The notes: generated by a model not told the origin, from the sequence alone. Counted from the first letter of the stretch, positions 41,770 through 52,115 are shown. The stretch: DNA of 64,000 nt from Nonomuraea turcica (GCF_030718205.1 NZ_JAUZQF010000041.1:1-64000), one strand, 5' to 3'. Numbers and translations are program-made.

Positions 41770-44649
41770 ATGCGCACCATCAGATTCTTAGTGGCCATCT
41801 TGCTGGCCCTCGCCGCCGCGATGGTGGCGGGGGCGGTACCGGCCACGGCGGCGACCGTCGAGGTCACCGTCCACCTCTACCGGGTGGTCGAACTGTCCTG
41901 TGACGAAGGCGCGGGCGAAGCCTGCGGCAACGACTACTACCCGAAGTTCGAGGTCGACCATCAGGGCCTGTTCGACGGCAGCGACACCTACTGCTGCGCC
42001 CACGGCGACGACTTCAGGACCAACTGGGTCTACAAGAAGACCGTCGACACCAGCCACAACCCGGTCCGGATCCAGATGCAGCTGTGGGATCAGGACGATC
42101 TCAGCTTCGACGACCCGATCAGGTGGACGAAGGGCGGCAGCGCCACGCTCGACCTCGACTTCAACCTGGACACCTGCGTGTTCACCGGCGGCGGGCTGAC
42201 CACCCAGCAGGGCGCGAACGCCCCGACGCTCGCGGGCGAGAGCGAGGGCTCAGGCGAGGACTCCGCCCGCGGCTACTTCACGATCACCACGCCCGACTGC
42301 CTGAAGCCCGAGCGCGACGCCGACAGCGACGGCGACAGCCTCATGAACAGCTGGGAGACCGCTGGGCGCGGCATCAACGTCGACAACGACGGCACCATCG
42401 ACCTGGCGTTGGGCGAGGCTCCCTACAACGCCGTGCCGTACCGCAAGGACCTGTTCGTCGAGGCAGACTACATGAAGGGCCAGAAGCCGCAGGCGGGCGC
42501 CCTCGACGACGTGGTGAAGGCCTTCGACGCGGCGCCGGTCGACCCCTATCCCGACCCGGCGGATCCGTCGAAGGTCAAGTACCGCGGCATCGCCCTGCAC
42601 GCCATGGAGGGCGAGGAGATGCCGAACGTCCCGAACATCAAGTTCTCCACCTCGATCGACGGCGACCAGAACGACTTCAACGACTTCAAGAACGGCAACC
42701 CGGTCGTCAAGGAGGCGGGCAAGTGCTCGGGGCGCTTCGGCACGCAGGCTGACAGGACGAGCCCGAACTGCGTGAACATCCTTGAAGCTCGGCGCAAGGC
42801 GTTCCGCTACATGATCTTCGCGCACACGTACGAGGAGAACTCCGACTCCTCGGGCCGCGCCGAAATCGACCTCAACACTCTGGTGGGCGGCAACGACTTC
42901 ATCGTCACACTCGGCTCGTGGTCGTCGTTCACCAATGTCGGCGGACGCAAGAACGCCGAGGCCGCTACCTTCATGCACGAGCTCGGCCACACGCTGAGCC
43001 TGGGCCACGGCGGCGACGACTCCGTCAACTGCAAGCCCAACTACCTCAGCGTGATGAACTACACCCTGCAGTTCACCAACCGCGACCCCGCCCGGCATCT
43101 CGACTACTCCAACGCGACCAAGGGCACCGTCCTGCTCACGCAACTGAGAGAGCAGCACCTCAACGAGAACAACGGCGTGTACGGCACGCCGAACCCGGCC
43201 AGGAACATCGTGTACGGCGTGGGCGGCAAGATCAGGACAGCCACCGCCACCAACGGCCCGATCGACTGGAACGAGAAGGACGGCAACACCGAGAGCGACA
43301 TCCCGGCCGACATCAACTGGATCGAGGCGGTCAAGCCGGGCTGCGACGTGGCCAAGAACGACGACGTCCTGACCGGCCACGACGATTGGTCGCACCTCCA
43401 GTACGACCCCAAGATCCACATCGGCTTCTTCGGCGACGGGCCCCGGCTCAACCTGCCCGAGGAGCTCACCGAGCAGGCCGTGCTGGCCATGACGCAGAAG
43501 GCCGACCTCAAGGTGAGCAAGAGCGCCGACCAGGCGGAGGCGGCTGGAGGCGACACGGTCGGCTACACGGTCGCCGTGACCAACCTCGGCCCCGGCACCG
43601 CGACCGCGATCCAGCTCACCGACACCCTGCCCGACGGCAGCAAGCAGCAGCGCTCGCTGCCCGACCTGGCCGACGGCGCCGTCAACACGGTCACGCCGAA
43701 ATTCACCTACCAGGTGCCGTGCGCCACCCCCGACGGCACCGTGCTCACCAACAGCGTGACGGTCACCGGCACCGACACCGACGGCGTGCCCGACCCGGCG
43801 GTCAGCGACAACACGGCCCAGGCCAAGACCACGGTGCAGGCCCCGGTGCTGACGGCGGCGCTGAGCGCGACGCCGGCGGTCAACGCCGGTGAGGCGATCA
43901 CCTACACCCTCACCTACGCCAACACGGGCGGCGGCGCGGCCTCGAACGTCGTGGCCACGGTGAAGCTGCCCGCCGGGGTCTACTACAGCAAGGCCCTCGA
44001 CCAGGGCACCGGTCCCAAGCCCAGCGAGGTGACCCCGAACGCCGACGGCTCCACGACCCTGACCTGGAAGCTGACGGACGTCCCTGCGAAGTCGGGTGAC
44101 CGCGTCGTGACCTTCACCGCGCGGCCGACGCTGCTCGCCCTCGCGGGCACGGCCTACGCCGCCGAGGCCTCGCTGAGCTACCGCAACGCCACCGGCGCCT
44201 GCACCTTCGACCCGGTCACCGGATCGGCCACCACCACGATCACCGTGGTGCCGCCGACCCGCGACCCCAGGTCCAAGGGCTTCTGGAAGACCCACGAGGA
44301 GCTGTGGACGGCCGAGTTCCTCGCCCGCGTCCAGGCGACCGACCAGCGCTACGACGCCGACCAGGACGGGGCGCTCTCCCCGGCCGAGGCGACCGCGGCC
44401 TTCACCGGTGACAACGCGCCCAAGTCCGTGCTCCAGGAGCACCTGCTGGGCACCTATCTCAACCTGAGCACCCGCAGGATCAACGCGGGCACCGTGATCA
44501 CCTCCCCGGTGGGCGGCACGGTGCGCGAGGCGGTCCTCGAGGCGCACGCCACGCTGCTCCTGCCGGTCGACTCCTCGACTTCGGCCAGGTACAGCCGGAT
44601 CATCGACGTCCTGAACGACGTCAACGCCAACCGGATCGAGGTGTACTGA
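41770..44649 (+). CDS. Secreted zinc metalloprotease with DUF11 repeats and EF-hand
   Basis: 959 residues. A Sec signal peptide ends near AVPATAA. A calcium-type motif DADSDGDSLMNSWE sits at about residues 178-191. The metzincin-like zinc site HELGHTLSLGH begins at residue 403, with the Met-turn in YLSVMNYTLQF. Two DUF11 beta domains follow (about 577-690 and 695-820), the first opening ADLKVSKSADQAEAAGGDTV. The C-terminal part has SKGFWKTHEELW and an EF-hand loop DADQDGALSPAE (about 863-874). GGGGGG lies 9 bases before the ATG at 41770. It probably degrades extracellular protein and may attach to the envelope; no sorting signal is visible. Confidence 0.88.
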   Translation: MRTIRFLVAILLALAAAMVAGAVPATAATVEVTVHLYRVVELSCDEGAGEACGNDYYPKFEVDHQGLFDGSDTYCCAHGDDFRTNWVYKKTVDTSHNPVRIQMQLWDQDDLSFDDPIRWTKGGSATLDLDFNLDTCVFTGGGLTTQQGANAPTLAGESEGSGEDSARGYFTITTPDCLKPERDADSDGDSLMNSWETAGRGINVDNDGTIDLALGEAPYNAVPYRKDLFVEADYMKGQKPQAGALDDVVKAFDAAPVDPYPDPADPSKVKYRGIALHAMEGEEMPNVPNIKFSTSIDGDQNDFNDFKNGNPVVKEAGKCSGRFGTQADRTSPNCVNILEARRKAFRYMIFAHTYEENSDSSGRAEIDLNTLVGGNDFIVTLGSWSSFTNVGGRKNAEAATFMHELGHTLSLGHGGDDSVNCKPNYLSVMNYTLQFTNRDPARHLDYSNATKGTVLLTQLREQHLNENNGVYGTPNPARNIVYGVGGKIRTATATNGPIDWNEKDGNTESDIPADINWIEAVKPGCDVAKNDDVLTGHDDWSHLQYDPKIHIGFFGDGPRLNLPEELTEQAVLAMTQKADLKVSKSADQAEAAGGDTVGYTVAVTNLGPGTATAIQLTDTLPDGSKQQRSLPDLADGAVNTVTPKFTYQVPCATPDGTVLTNSVTVTGTDTDGVPDPAVSDNTAQAKTTVQAPVLTAALSATPAVNAGEAITYTLTYANTGGGAASNVVATVKLPAGVYYSKALDQGTGPKPSEVTPNADGSTTLTWKLTDVPAKSGDRVVTFTARPTLLALAGTAYAAEASLSYRNATGACTFDPVTGSATTTITVVPPTRDPRSKGFWKTHEELWTAEFLARVQATDQRYDADQDGALSPAEATAAFTGDNAPKSVLQEHLLGTYLNLSTRRINAGTVITSPVGGTVREAVLEAHATLLLPVDSSTSARYSRIIDVLNDVNANRIEVY

Positions 44650-44883
44650 CCCCCAGGCTTCCCTCAACGCGCGGATCTCCTCGGGCGTGTGCTCCCGGGC
44701 GACGTACGGGAGGTCGAGCAGGTGCTCGCAGTCCGGAAAGCGCTCCCGGACCACCGAGGTGTCCTCGAGGATCCGCGCGTAGAGGGAAGCCCTGTCCATG
44801 GAGAAGATGTCGATGACGACCAGCCGGCCGTCCAGCGCGTGCCGGATGCGGCGGAGCAGGTTCAACAAGCTGTCCGGAACCAT
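44650..44883 (-). pseudogene. Probable gene start cut off by the metalloprotease gene
   Basis: The ATG at 44883 has GAGG 7 bases upstream. The reading VPDSLLNLLRRIRHALDGRL, then VIDIFSMDRASLYARILED and REHTPEEIRALREAWG, looks protein-like. After about 77 residues the frame runs antisense into the protease gene and loses that character. No family recognised. The gene is likely truncated at 44650. Confidence 0.4.
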
Positions 44884-45033
44884 GGAGGCACCTCAGGTGA
44901 AGGTGAAGCTCCCCACTTGGAAGAACGACCTTCCGCCTCCAATCCTTGGTCTGCTCGGCTTGTCCTGGGGCGACAGCGCCGGGAAGAGCCGGCCCCCCGG
45001 TCATCTACGGACTCCAGCCCGGGGCGCGGGGGA

Positions 45034-45183
45034 TCATCCCGGCGCCCGAGGCCCCGCCGAAGGCCCTTCTTCTTGCTTTGTCCGAGGCGTTTGCCAGGCT
45101 GTGGCCATGATGCGCGCGTAGGCGGCGATGGCTTCGCTGCCGAGTTTGACGTAGCGCATAGGGGTGCCGTCAAGAAGCGCGCT
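45034..45183 (-). pseudogene. C-terminal fragment of a tyrosine recombinase
   Basis: The minus-strand reading GTPMRYVKLGSEAIAAYARI, then MATAWQTPR, ends in a stop at 45034-45036. The MRYVKxGxEA block, with the catalytic tyrosine, is the C-terminus of integrases like the one whose N-terminal half lies at 36.6 kb. Confidence 0.55.
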
Positions 45184-45267
45184 ATGAGCCGCCAAACCGA
45201 GTCTGAACTGGGCTTTCGGAGGGGCAGAACCTGCTGGTCATCCGGGCCGGCGCGGGCGCGTACGGGT

Positions 45268-45440
45268 TCAAAGGGCGATGGGGCCGAGGTCACGGGCGGT
45301 CTCGGCGAAGTCCCGGATGAGGTCGGTCTCGGTGGCGGTGCGCCAGATGAGCGCCCAGCGGGCCAGGGGAGCGTCGCGGATGGGCACGTGGATGTGGTCG
45401 GGCCGGGCGTAGTAGCGGATGGCAGGTGCTCCGTGGCCCC
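45268..45440 (-). pseudogene. C-terminal fragment of a LysR-family regulator
   Basis: GAPAIRYYARPDHIHVPIRD, then APLARWALIWRTATETDLIR and DFAETARDLGPIAL before the stop. This is the usual end of the LysR effector domain. The HTH and most of the sensor are absent. Confidence 0.6.
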
Positions 45441-45545
45441 CGACAACATCAAACGCGACAAGCGGCTTGCCTAGTGAAGGCGTTGTAGGCCAAGATCGTC
45501 GCCTGGCCGACCGCGTCCAGGAAGCGAGGCAGGACCTGTTCCCAG

Positions 45546-46785
45546 GTGGGGGGCGCCGCGCACGTCGGCCGCGCTGATCCCGTGCACGGCCTGCGCTTCG
45601 GCGCTGATCGACGCGTCCGATCGCATCCTGAGCCGCCCATCGGGAGGGTGCGGGCCGTGGCGGTGGACGACTTCGCCCTGCGCGACATCTACGCCACGAT
45701 CGTGGTCGATTTGGAGGCCCGGCGTCCGGTGGAGGTGCTCCCGGGCCGGGAGGCGGGCCCGGTGGCCGAGTGGCTGACCATGCACCCTGAGGTCGAGATC
45801 GTCACCCGCGACCGCGCCCGTGCCTACGCCGAGGCCGCTCGCATCGGAGCGCCTCAAGCCCTGCAAGTGGTGGATCGCTGGCACGTCTGGAACAACCTGA
45901 ACGAAGCCGTCGAGAAGACGGTCGGCGCGCACCACGGCTGGGTCAAGCAAGCGTATGCCGAACTGCCCGGCAACGGCGGCGAGCTCGCGGCCCCGCCCGA
46001 GCCGCCGGACGGCTACCTGGACGTGAACGGCCGCGAACGCGCCCTGGTGACCCGGACGACCAGGCGATACGCCGAGGTTCAGGAGTTGGTGGCCCAGGGC
46101 CGATCGCTCAAGGGCATCAGCCGGGACCTGAACCTCGACTACTACGCCGTACGCCGCTACGCCCGCGCGGCCAGCCTGGAGGAACTGCTGATCGCTGCCA
46201 CCCACCGCACCACGCTGCTGGATGCCTATAAGTCGTACCTGTATGAGCGGGTTCAGCCAGGGGTGCCGCAACGCGAGTCTGCTGTTTCGTGAGCTCCAGG
46301 CACATGGGTACCAGGGCAGCGCGAGCCCGGTCGACCGCTACATCCGGCTGCTCCGCAAGGGCAGCATCGCCCCGCCACCACCCAGGCCCACACCCAAACC
46401 CCGCAAGATCACAGCCTGGATCATGACCCATCCCGACAACCTGCGTCCCGACCACGCGCTCGACCTCACGCAGGTCCGCGAGGCCTGCCCCGAACTGGAC
46501 GCCACCTTCCGCCACGTGCGCAGCTTCGCCACCATGATGCGCGACCTACGCGGCGACCGTCTCCCCGCCTGGATCGACGCAGTTCCTGAAGAGGACCTGC
46601 CCCACCTGCACCGTTTCGCCCACGGTCTGCGCTACGACCTCGACGCCATCATCGCCGGCCTGTCGGTTCCCTGGAGTTCCGGGCAGGCCGAGGGGCAGAA
46701 CACGCGAGTAAAGTTGATCAAGCGGCAGGGATATGGCCGCGCGAACTTTGACCTTCTCAGGAAGAAGATCCTGCTTCGAGACTGA
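45546..46785 (+). pseudogene. ISL3-family transposase, frameshifted and N-terminally damaged
   Basis: The DDE core is readable: first Asp in RVRAVAVDDFALRDIYATIV, second Asp in LQVVDRWHVWNNLNEAVEKT, and the Glu region in SSGQAEGQNTRVKLIKRQGY, then GRANFDLLRKKILL. The frame must change near 46251, between DAYKSYLYER and FSQGCRNASLLFRELQAHGY. The N-terminal zinc finger and HTH are not readable before about 45620. Terminal inverted repeats were not found by eye. Confidence 0.8.
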
Positions 46786-46819
46786 CGTCCCGCATCACAA
46801 GATCAGCGACAGAGCCTAT

Positions 46820-47836
46820 TTACTCGTACTCACCTCTGCACATCAAGGAGTACGCAGACAAACGGTCGTTTTCTGAAGCTGAGCCGCCCAGCAGGTGGGC
46901 TGCTCGTTCCGTGCGCAGGTGGAGTGCCGTGCGGCCGTTGCGTTCTGTTGCCACCAGGTCCGCCCCGCGCAGCGCGCCCAGGTGTTGGGAAACGGCGCTC
47001 GGGGTGATGTTCAGGCGGGTGGCCAGGGCCGCGGTTGTCAGGGGTTCGGCCAAGGCGGCGAGGATCTGCGTTCTCGTGCGGCCGAGCACCGGGGCCAGGC
47101 CGGTCAGCGCCGGTTGAGGCAGCTCCCAGAGGAGGCCGACGCCCACCGCCGGATAGCGGATCGACGCGGCGGTGACCGGGGCCTTGTCGACGCCCACGTT
47201 CGGCCAGTTGAAGACGCTGGGCAGCAGGACCAGGCCATGCTCGCCGGCGTCCACCGTGCAGACGGAGTGCGGGGTGCGCCGGCCGTGCACCACCAATTGG
47301 CCGCCGTCCCAGGCGATGTCCCGGTGCAACTCGGCGAACAGCGCCTGCACCCCGCCCTCCACCAGGGTCAGCGCGCGCCGCCCGAGGTCGGCCTCCAGCA
47401 CGGCGCGCATCCGGCCCCACTGCGGCGCGATCAACTGCTCGTGGCCGCGATGCAGCGCCTCGACCAGCCGCGGCAGGACCGTCGCGGGCTCGGGGGCGCG
47501 CTCGGCCGGCGTGCCCAGGACCGCGCCGTACTCGTGCCGGAAGAAGTCCTCTGGCGTGGCCCGCACCAGTTCCAGCTCCGTCGCCAGCGAAGGCAGGCGC
47601 TGCCTGGGCGCCGGGAACAGGAACGAGGGCAGCCGTCCGGAAATGAGCGCCCGCAGCAGCGGCAGCTCGCGTTCGCGCGCCAGCAGCGGGCGCGCCTGGC
47701 GCACCCAGGGTCGGTGGACGGCGTGGCCGCCCGTACCGAGCAGGATCCGCAACGCCAGCACGGTCTCGCCCAGCGGTGAGATGGCGAACCGTACCTTCGC
47801 GACCGACGCCGCGGTAAACCTGATCTCGACCGCCAT
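46820..47836 (-). CDS. ArsR-type transcriptional regulator with DUF5937-like N-terminal domain
   Basis: 338 residues. The large N-terminal domain begins VEIRFTAASVAKVRFAISPL, the usual start of DUF5937 proteins. The winged helix is at the C-terminus: LAEPLTTAALATRLNITPSA, then VSQHLGALRGADLV. It is divergent from an alpha/beta hydrolase start 68 bases away. Ligand unknown. Confidence 0.85.
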   Translation of the reverse strand: MAVEIRFTAASVAKVRFAISPLGETVLALRILLGTGGHAVHRPWVRQARPLLARERELPLLRALISGRLPSFLFPAPRQRLPSLATELELVRATPEDFFRHEYGAVLGTPAERAPEPATVLPRLVEALHRGHEQLIAPQWGRMRAVLEADLGRRALTLVEGGVQALFAELHRDIAWDGGQLVVHGRRTPHSVCTVDAGEHGLVLLPSVFNWPNVGVDKAPVTAASIRYPAVGVGLLWELPQPALTGLAPVLGRTRTQILAALAEPLTTAALATRLNITPSAVSQHLGALRGADLVATERNGRTALHLRTERAAHLLGGSASENDRLSAYSLMCRGEYE

Positions 47837-47904
47837 CCGCCCTCATCATGTAGCTGTGGCTAAACGATAGCCGAGACGCGGTGTATCCCCGCAGGCTGTC
47901 GGGC

Positions 47905-48400
47905 ATGGATTCCTTCACCTCCTACGATGGCGTCGAGCTCGCCTGCCGCGTATTCGGCGATGGCCCTCCCGTGGTCTGCCTGCCCGGCGGGCCAATGCAG
48001 GCTTCGGCCTATCTGGGCGACCTTGGAGGCCTCTCGGCACAACGGCAGTTGATCATGTTGGATCTGCGGGGCACGGGGCAGTCCGACATGCCGGAGGACA
48101 CCGCCTCGTACCGCTGCGACCGCCTTGTCGATGACGTCGAAGCTCTGCGCGAGCACCTTGGCCTCGACCGGATGGATCTGCTCGCCCATTCCGCGGGCAC
48201 GAATCTGGCCGTGCTATACGCGACTCGCCATCCGGAACGCGTCGGAAAGCTGGCGCTGATCACTCCGAGCGTCATCGCCGTCGGCATCACGATCAGTGGA
48301 GAGGCCCGGCGGGCGACGGCCCTACTGCGCAAGGACGAGCCCTGGTTTCCGGCCCCGAGCCGTTCGCGCCTACGAATCCGCACCGGAGGGCACATCTGGT
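47905..48400 (+). pseudogene. Alpha/beta hydrolase, truncated after the nucleophile region
   Basis: The frame reads FTSYDGVELACRVFGDGPPV, MLDLRGTGQSDMPEDTASYR and the nucleophile elbow DLLAHSAGTNLAVLYATRHP. Around 48350-48370 it must shift to continue AVRAYESAPEGTSGSEEVAE. It then ends without the catalytic Asp and His and runs into a TetR-type C-terminus. Confidence 0.72.
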
Positions 48401-48436
48401 TCCGAGGAGGTAGCCGAAGGCCCTCAGGCCGAGAAG

Positions 48437-48727
48437 AGCCCGTGGCGCAGGGTCCGTTACTTCTTCGCCGAGCCATCGGTCCGCGTGGCCGTCTGCGCCA
48501 ATCTGGACCGCGCGAGCCAGCGGATCGCCCCGCTGATCGCGGCGACCACCGAGCTGACAGAAACGCAGGCTCGCGTGACCACGAACGCCCTCGTCTTCGG
48601 TTATTTCGCCGCACTTGAGCAGTGGTACCTCGACGGCGGCAGCCGCCCTATCGCCGACTACGTCGAGGAGGGCCTGCGTCCACTGCGCAGCGTCTGGCCG
48701 TCCTCTGACCACGAACATCCCGCATAA
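48437..48727 (+). pseudogene. C-terminal ligand-domain fragment of a TetR-type regulator
   Basis: WRRVRYFFAEPSVRVAVCAN, then QARVTTNALVFGYFAALEQW and ADYVEEGLRPLRS, resemble the last helices of TetR sensors. No N-terminal HTH precedes it; the frame is instead fused to the broken hydrolase. Confidence 0.5.
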
Positions 48728-49036
48728 ATTCTGCACGCACTCGCTTGGCGCCCGACGCCATCCAGACCAAATCGCCTTCCTTCGACGCCACCTTCCCTCG
48801 AGTTGACATCCGCCGTCCGCGAGGGCGCATGCGCCGGGCCGCCGACGGTTGTCGACCCCGGCGGAAGCCGATCCGGATGATCCTGCTTGCGCGGTCTGCG
48901 CAAATCTCGACCAGATCGCGGGTCATGGACATGGTGGGCGATTCGACCAACAGCGGATCGTGGGCTTCCGCCTCGCGGCGCGTAGGCGAAACGTTCCCCA
49001 TACGTCACATTACGGACAAACGTTTCTTGGAGTGCC
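48728..49036. other. Gap without a recognisable gene
   Basis: I see no coding homology, repeat or hairpin here. GGAG at 49029-49032 is the probable ribosome site of the next gene. Confidence 0.5.
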
Positions 49037-51745
49037 ATGTTGTACGGGCGTCAGGCGGAGCAGTCCGTCATCGGCGGGTTGCTGGAGGGTAGGTCCGGCG
49101 CTCTGGTGGTGCGTGGCGAGGCGGGCATCGGCAAGTCGGCCCTCCTGGAGTTCTCCGCGGCGAGCACGCGGGGACGGGTGCTGCGGGTGACCGGCGTCGA
49201 GTCCGAGGCGGATCTGCCGTTCGCCGCCTTGCACCTGCTGCTGCGCCCGGTCGTCGATCACGTCGAGGCGCTGCCGCAGCAGCAGGCGGAGGCGTTACGT
49301 GGCGCGCTCGGCCTCGGCGGCGACAACCGCGGAGACCGCTTCCTTGTCGGGCTCGCGACGCTCAGCCTGCTGGTGGAGCTGTCGGCGGCGGGCCCGGTGC
49401 TCTGCCTGGTCGACGACGCGCAGTGGCTGGACGGCGAGTCGGCCGACGCGCTGCTGTTCGCCGCACGCCGCCTGCATGACGAGCCCGTCGCCGTCCTGTT
49501 CGCCGCACGGGAGGGCGAGTTTCCCGCCAGGGGTCTGCCGGAGTTGCGGCTGGGCACGCTGGATGCCGAGGCGGCCCGGAAGGTTCTCGCCGAGCAGGCG
49601 GCGGACCTGCCGCCGGCCGTTCGCGACCAGGTGGTGGCCGAGGCCGGGGGTAACCCGCTGGCGCTGGTCGAGCTGCCCCGCATGCTCACGGGTGAGCAGC
49701 GCAAGGGCGCGCTCGTGCCGCTGTCGTTCTCTCTCGGTACGGCGCAGCCGGTGACGGACCGGGTGCTGATCGGTTTCCGTGATCGGATCGCGGCGCTGCC
49801 TGACGCTACCCGCTCCTGCCTGCTGGTGGCGGCCCTCGATCACCACGACGAGCTGGATGTGCTGGCGCGTGCGGTCGGGCTGCTGGGCGCCTCGCTGGCC
49901 GACTTCGCCGCAGCGGAGCGCGCGGGCCTGGTCCGGGTTGGCTTAGGGGGTGTGGCGTTCCGTCATCCGCTGGTGCGCACCGCAGTGTTGCTGGCCTGTG
50001 ACATCGCCGCCCGGATGGCCGCGCATCGGGCGCTGGCCGAGGCGGTCGATGAGGACCGGCGGGCCTGGCATCTGGCCGCCGTCACCCTGCAGCCTGAGGA
50101 GGAGGTGGCCGGGCAGCTGGAGGGCCTGGCGCTGCGCGCCCGGCGGCGGGGCGGGCAGGCGGCGGTGTCGGCGGCCTACGCGCGGGCGGCCGAGCTGTCG
50201 GCCGATCCTGGCCAGGCGGTACGCCGGTGGACGGCCGCCGCCGGCGCCGCGGCCGAGGCGGGCCTGTGGCAGCGCGCGGGTGAGCTGGTGGACCGGGCGC
50301 GGCATCAGGCCGAGGCGGTGACGCTGGAGGGTTGTGTGCTGGCCGAGCTGGCCCAGGTGAGAGCGAAGCTGGAGATCGAGGCGGGCCGGCCGCTGGCAGG
50401 CGTGCGGCTGCTACACGAGGGCGCCGAGGCGGCCGACGACCTGCCCGCCAGGCTGTCGCTGCTCAGCCTTGCGGGCTTCTACACCTGGGCCAGTGCCACC
50501 CACCCCGACCAGCTCGCGCTGGCCCGCCGTACCGAGGAACTGTGCCCGGACGGCGACGGGCTGCCCGCTCTGGTGCGCACGATCAATCACGCCATCCGCC
50601 TGATCCTCGAGGGTGACGCCGTGACCACGCTCACCTACCCCATGCCGGACCAGGCCGAACGCATCCCGTCCGAGCTGCGCTTCCTCATCGTCCACCAGAG
50701 CATCGTCCGCGCCGACCTCGACGGCATGCTGGAAGGCTCGGCCCAGATCGTCGAGGAGTACCGGGCGGAGGGACGTCTGGGACGCATGCCCCAGGCCATG
50801 ACGATCTTCACCATCGCGCAGCTCCTCAACGGACACCACCGCTCCGCGCGCGCCACCGTGGTCGCGGGTCTGGCCCTGGCCGCCGACGTCGGCCAGCCGC
50901 AGTGGAGCAGCTACCTGGCGGGCGTGCACGCCTGGCTGTCCGCGGTCGCCGGCGCGCAGGAGGAATGCGCGGCGATGGCCGCGCAGGCCATCCGGGACGC
51001 CGGCCACCGCCGGTGGATGCCGGGATACTGCTGGGCCGAGTACGCCCTCGCGGCACTGGACTTCGGGCTGGGCCGCTACGAAGCGATGCTCGACCGGGTG
51101 GACCGCGCCATGTCCGGTCCCACCCGCCATGCCTTCCTGTGGCGGTATTCCTGGCCCGACTACATCGAGGCCGCCGTCCGGATCGGGGATCCGCAGCGTG
51201 CCCGGGACCAGCTCCGTCGCTACACGGAGTGGGCCGAGGCCACAGGTCAGGCCAGGCCGCTTGCCGTCCTGCATCGGGTCCGTGCGCTGCTGGCCCCGGA
51301 CAGCGAGGCCATGGGCCTGTACGAACGTGCGCTGGCCCTGCACGGCGAGGGCGAGCAGCCCTTCGACGAGGCACGCACCCGCCTGGTCTACGGGGAGTGG
51401 CTGCGCCGAACCAGGCGGCGCGCCGAGGCGCGCGGCCAGCTCCAAGCCGCCATGGATGCCTTCGACCGGCTCGGCGCGACCCCGTGGGCTGCCCGCGCTG
51501 CCGCCGAACTGCGCGCCACCGGACTCTCCCAGCCGGATCGCTCTGGTGCCAGAGATCCGCTGGACGTGCTGACCCCCCAAGAGCTCCAAGTGGTACGGCT
51601 GGCCGTCACCGGCGCCTCCAACCGCGAGATCGGCGCGCAACTCTTCCTGAGCCCGCGCACGGTCGCCTCCCACCTGTACAAGGCATTTCCCAAGCTGGGC
51701 GTCTCCTCGCGCGCCGAGCTGACCAGGCTCCCGGGACTGATCTGA
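49037..51745 (+). CDS. LAL-type LuxR transcriptional regulator (large ATP-binding)
   Basis: 902 residues. The N-terminal AAA-type ATPase has Walker A VVRGEAGIGKSALLEFSAAS (about residues 25-44) and Walker B VLCLVDDAQWLDGESADALL. Many helical repeat units follow, then a C-terminal LuxR HTH: LDVLTPQELQVVRLAVTGAS, then NREIGAQLFLSPRTVASHLY. LAL regulators activate pathway genes, often in antibiotic or sugar clusters. It lies upstream of the FixH-like and monooxygenase genes, but its targets are not known. Confidence 0.93.
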   Translation: MLYGRQAEQSVIGGLLEGRSGALVVRGEAGIGKSALLEFSAASTRGRVLRVTGVESEADLPFAALHLLLRPVVDHVEALPQQQAEALRGALGLGGDNRGDRFLVGLATLSLLVELSAAGPVLCLVDDAQWLDGESADALLFAARRLHDEPVAVLFAAREGEFPARGLPELRLGTLDAEAARKVLAEQAADLPPAVRDQVVAEAGGNPLALVELPRMLTGEQRKGALVPLSFSLGTAQPVTDRVLIGFRDRIAALPDATRSCLLVAALDHHDELDVLARAVGLLGASLADFAAAERAGLVRVGLGGVAFRHPLVRTAVLLACDIAARMAAHRALAEAVDEDRRAWHLAAVTLQPEEEVAGQLEGLALRARRRGGQAAVSAAYARAAELSADPGQAVRRWTAAAGAAAEAGLWQRAGELVDRARHQAEAVTLEGCVLAELAQVRAKLEIEAGRPLAGVRLLHEGAEAADDLPARLSLLSLAGFYTWASATHPDQLALARRTEELCPDGDGLPALVRTINHAIRLILEGDAVTTLTYPMPDQAERIPSELRFLIVHQSIVRADLDGMLEGSAQIVEEYRAEGRLGRMPQAMTIFTIAQLLNGHHRSARATVVAGLALAADVGQPQWSSYLAGVHAWLSAVAGAQEECAAMAAQAIRDAGHRRWMPGYCWAEYALAALDFGLGRYEAMLDRVDRAMSGPTRHAFLWRYSWPDYIEAAVRIGDPQRARDQLRRYTEWAEATGQARPLAVLHRVRALLAPDSEAMGLYERALALHGEGEQPFDEARTRLVYGEWLRRTRRRAEARGQLQAAMDAFDRLGATPWAARAAAELRATGLSQPDRSGARDPLDVLTPQELQVVRLAVTGASNREIGAQLFLSPRTVASHLYKAFPKLGVSSRAELTRLPGLI

Positions 51746-51753
51746 GGGCAGGT

Positions 51754-52095
51754 CACACTCGGCGGTAGATGATCGGCTGCGCGGCGATGCCGTTGGCCTT
51801 GAAGTTGGTCAGCACGAAGCGGCGGAAGGTGGGCCGGAAGATCAGGCTGGGTAGGAAGGTCCGCCAGTTCGGCCAGCTCGCGTGGTTGACGAGCCCGTAG
51901 TCGGCGGGCTCGTCCTCCAGTGGCTGCATCAGGGCGGAGTTGGGCAGTGCGGTCTTGGCCTGGAACCACCCGGCGGTGTATTGCCATACCTTCAGCAGGG
52001 TCTCGCGGTCGTCGGCGTAGAAGTAGTTGAGCAGGAAGCAGCGGTCCTGACTGCCGACGACGCAAATCAGGGCGCTCGTTCGCCGCTTCTGCCAT
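51754..52095 (-). pseudogene. Frameshifted or deleted gene of unknown function
   Basis: The C-terminal part is clear: DRCFLLNYFYADDRETLLKV, then WQYTAGWFQAKTALPNSALM and GLVNHASWPNWRTFLPSLIF, ending PIIYRRV. A plausible N-terminus (MAEAANERPDLRRRQ) starts at 52095 in a different frame. The short length suggests an internal loss. I do not recognise the family, but the Trp/Tyr-rich pattern is not a shadow of another gene. Confidence 0.5.
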
Positions 52096-52115
52096 CGGAC
52101 TGATGTTCCTGACCG

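Noticed and set aside
42250..44649. Long minus-strand open frame opposite the metalloprotease
   Set aside because: Apart from its first 77 codons beyond the protease stop, it is antisense sequence without protein character.
45449..45688. Minus-strand frame with TWEQVLPRFLDAVGQATILAY
   Set aside because: It looks briefly protein-like but overlaps the start of the ISL3 transposase remnant and matches no family I know.
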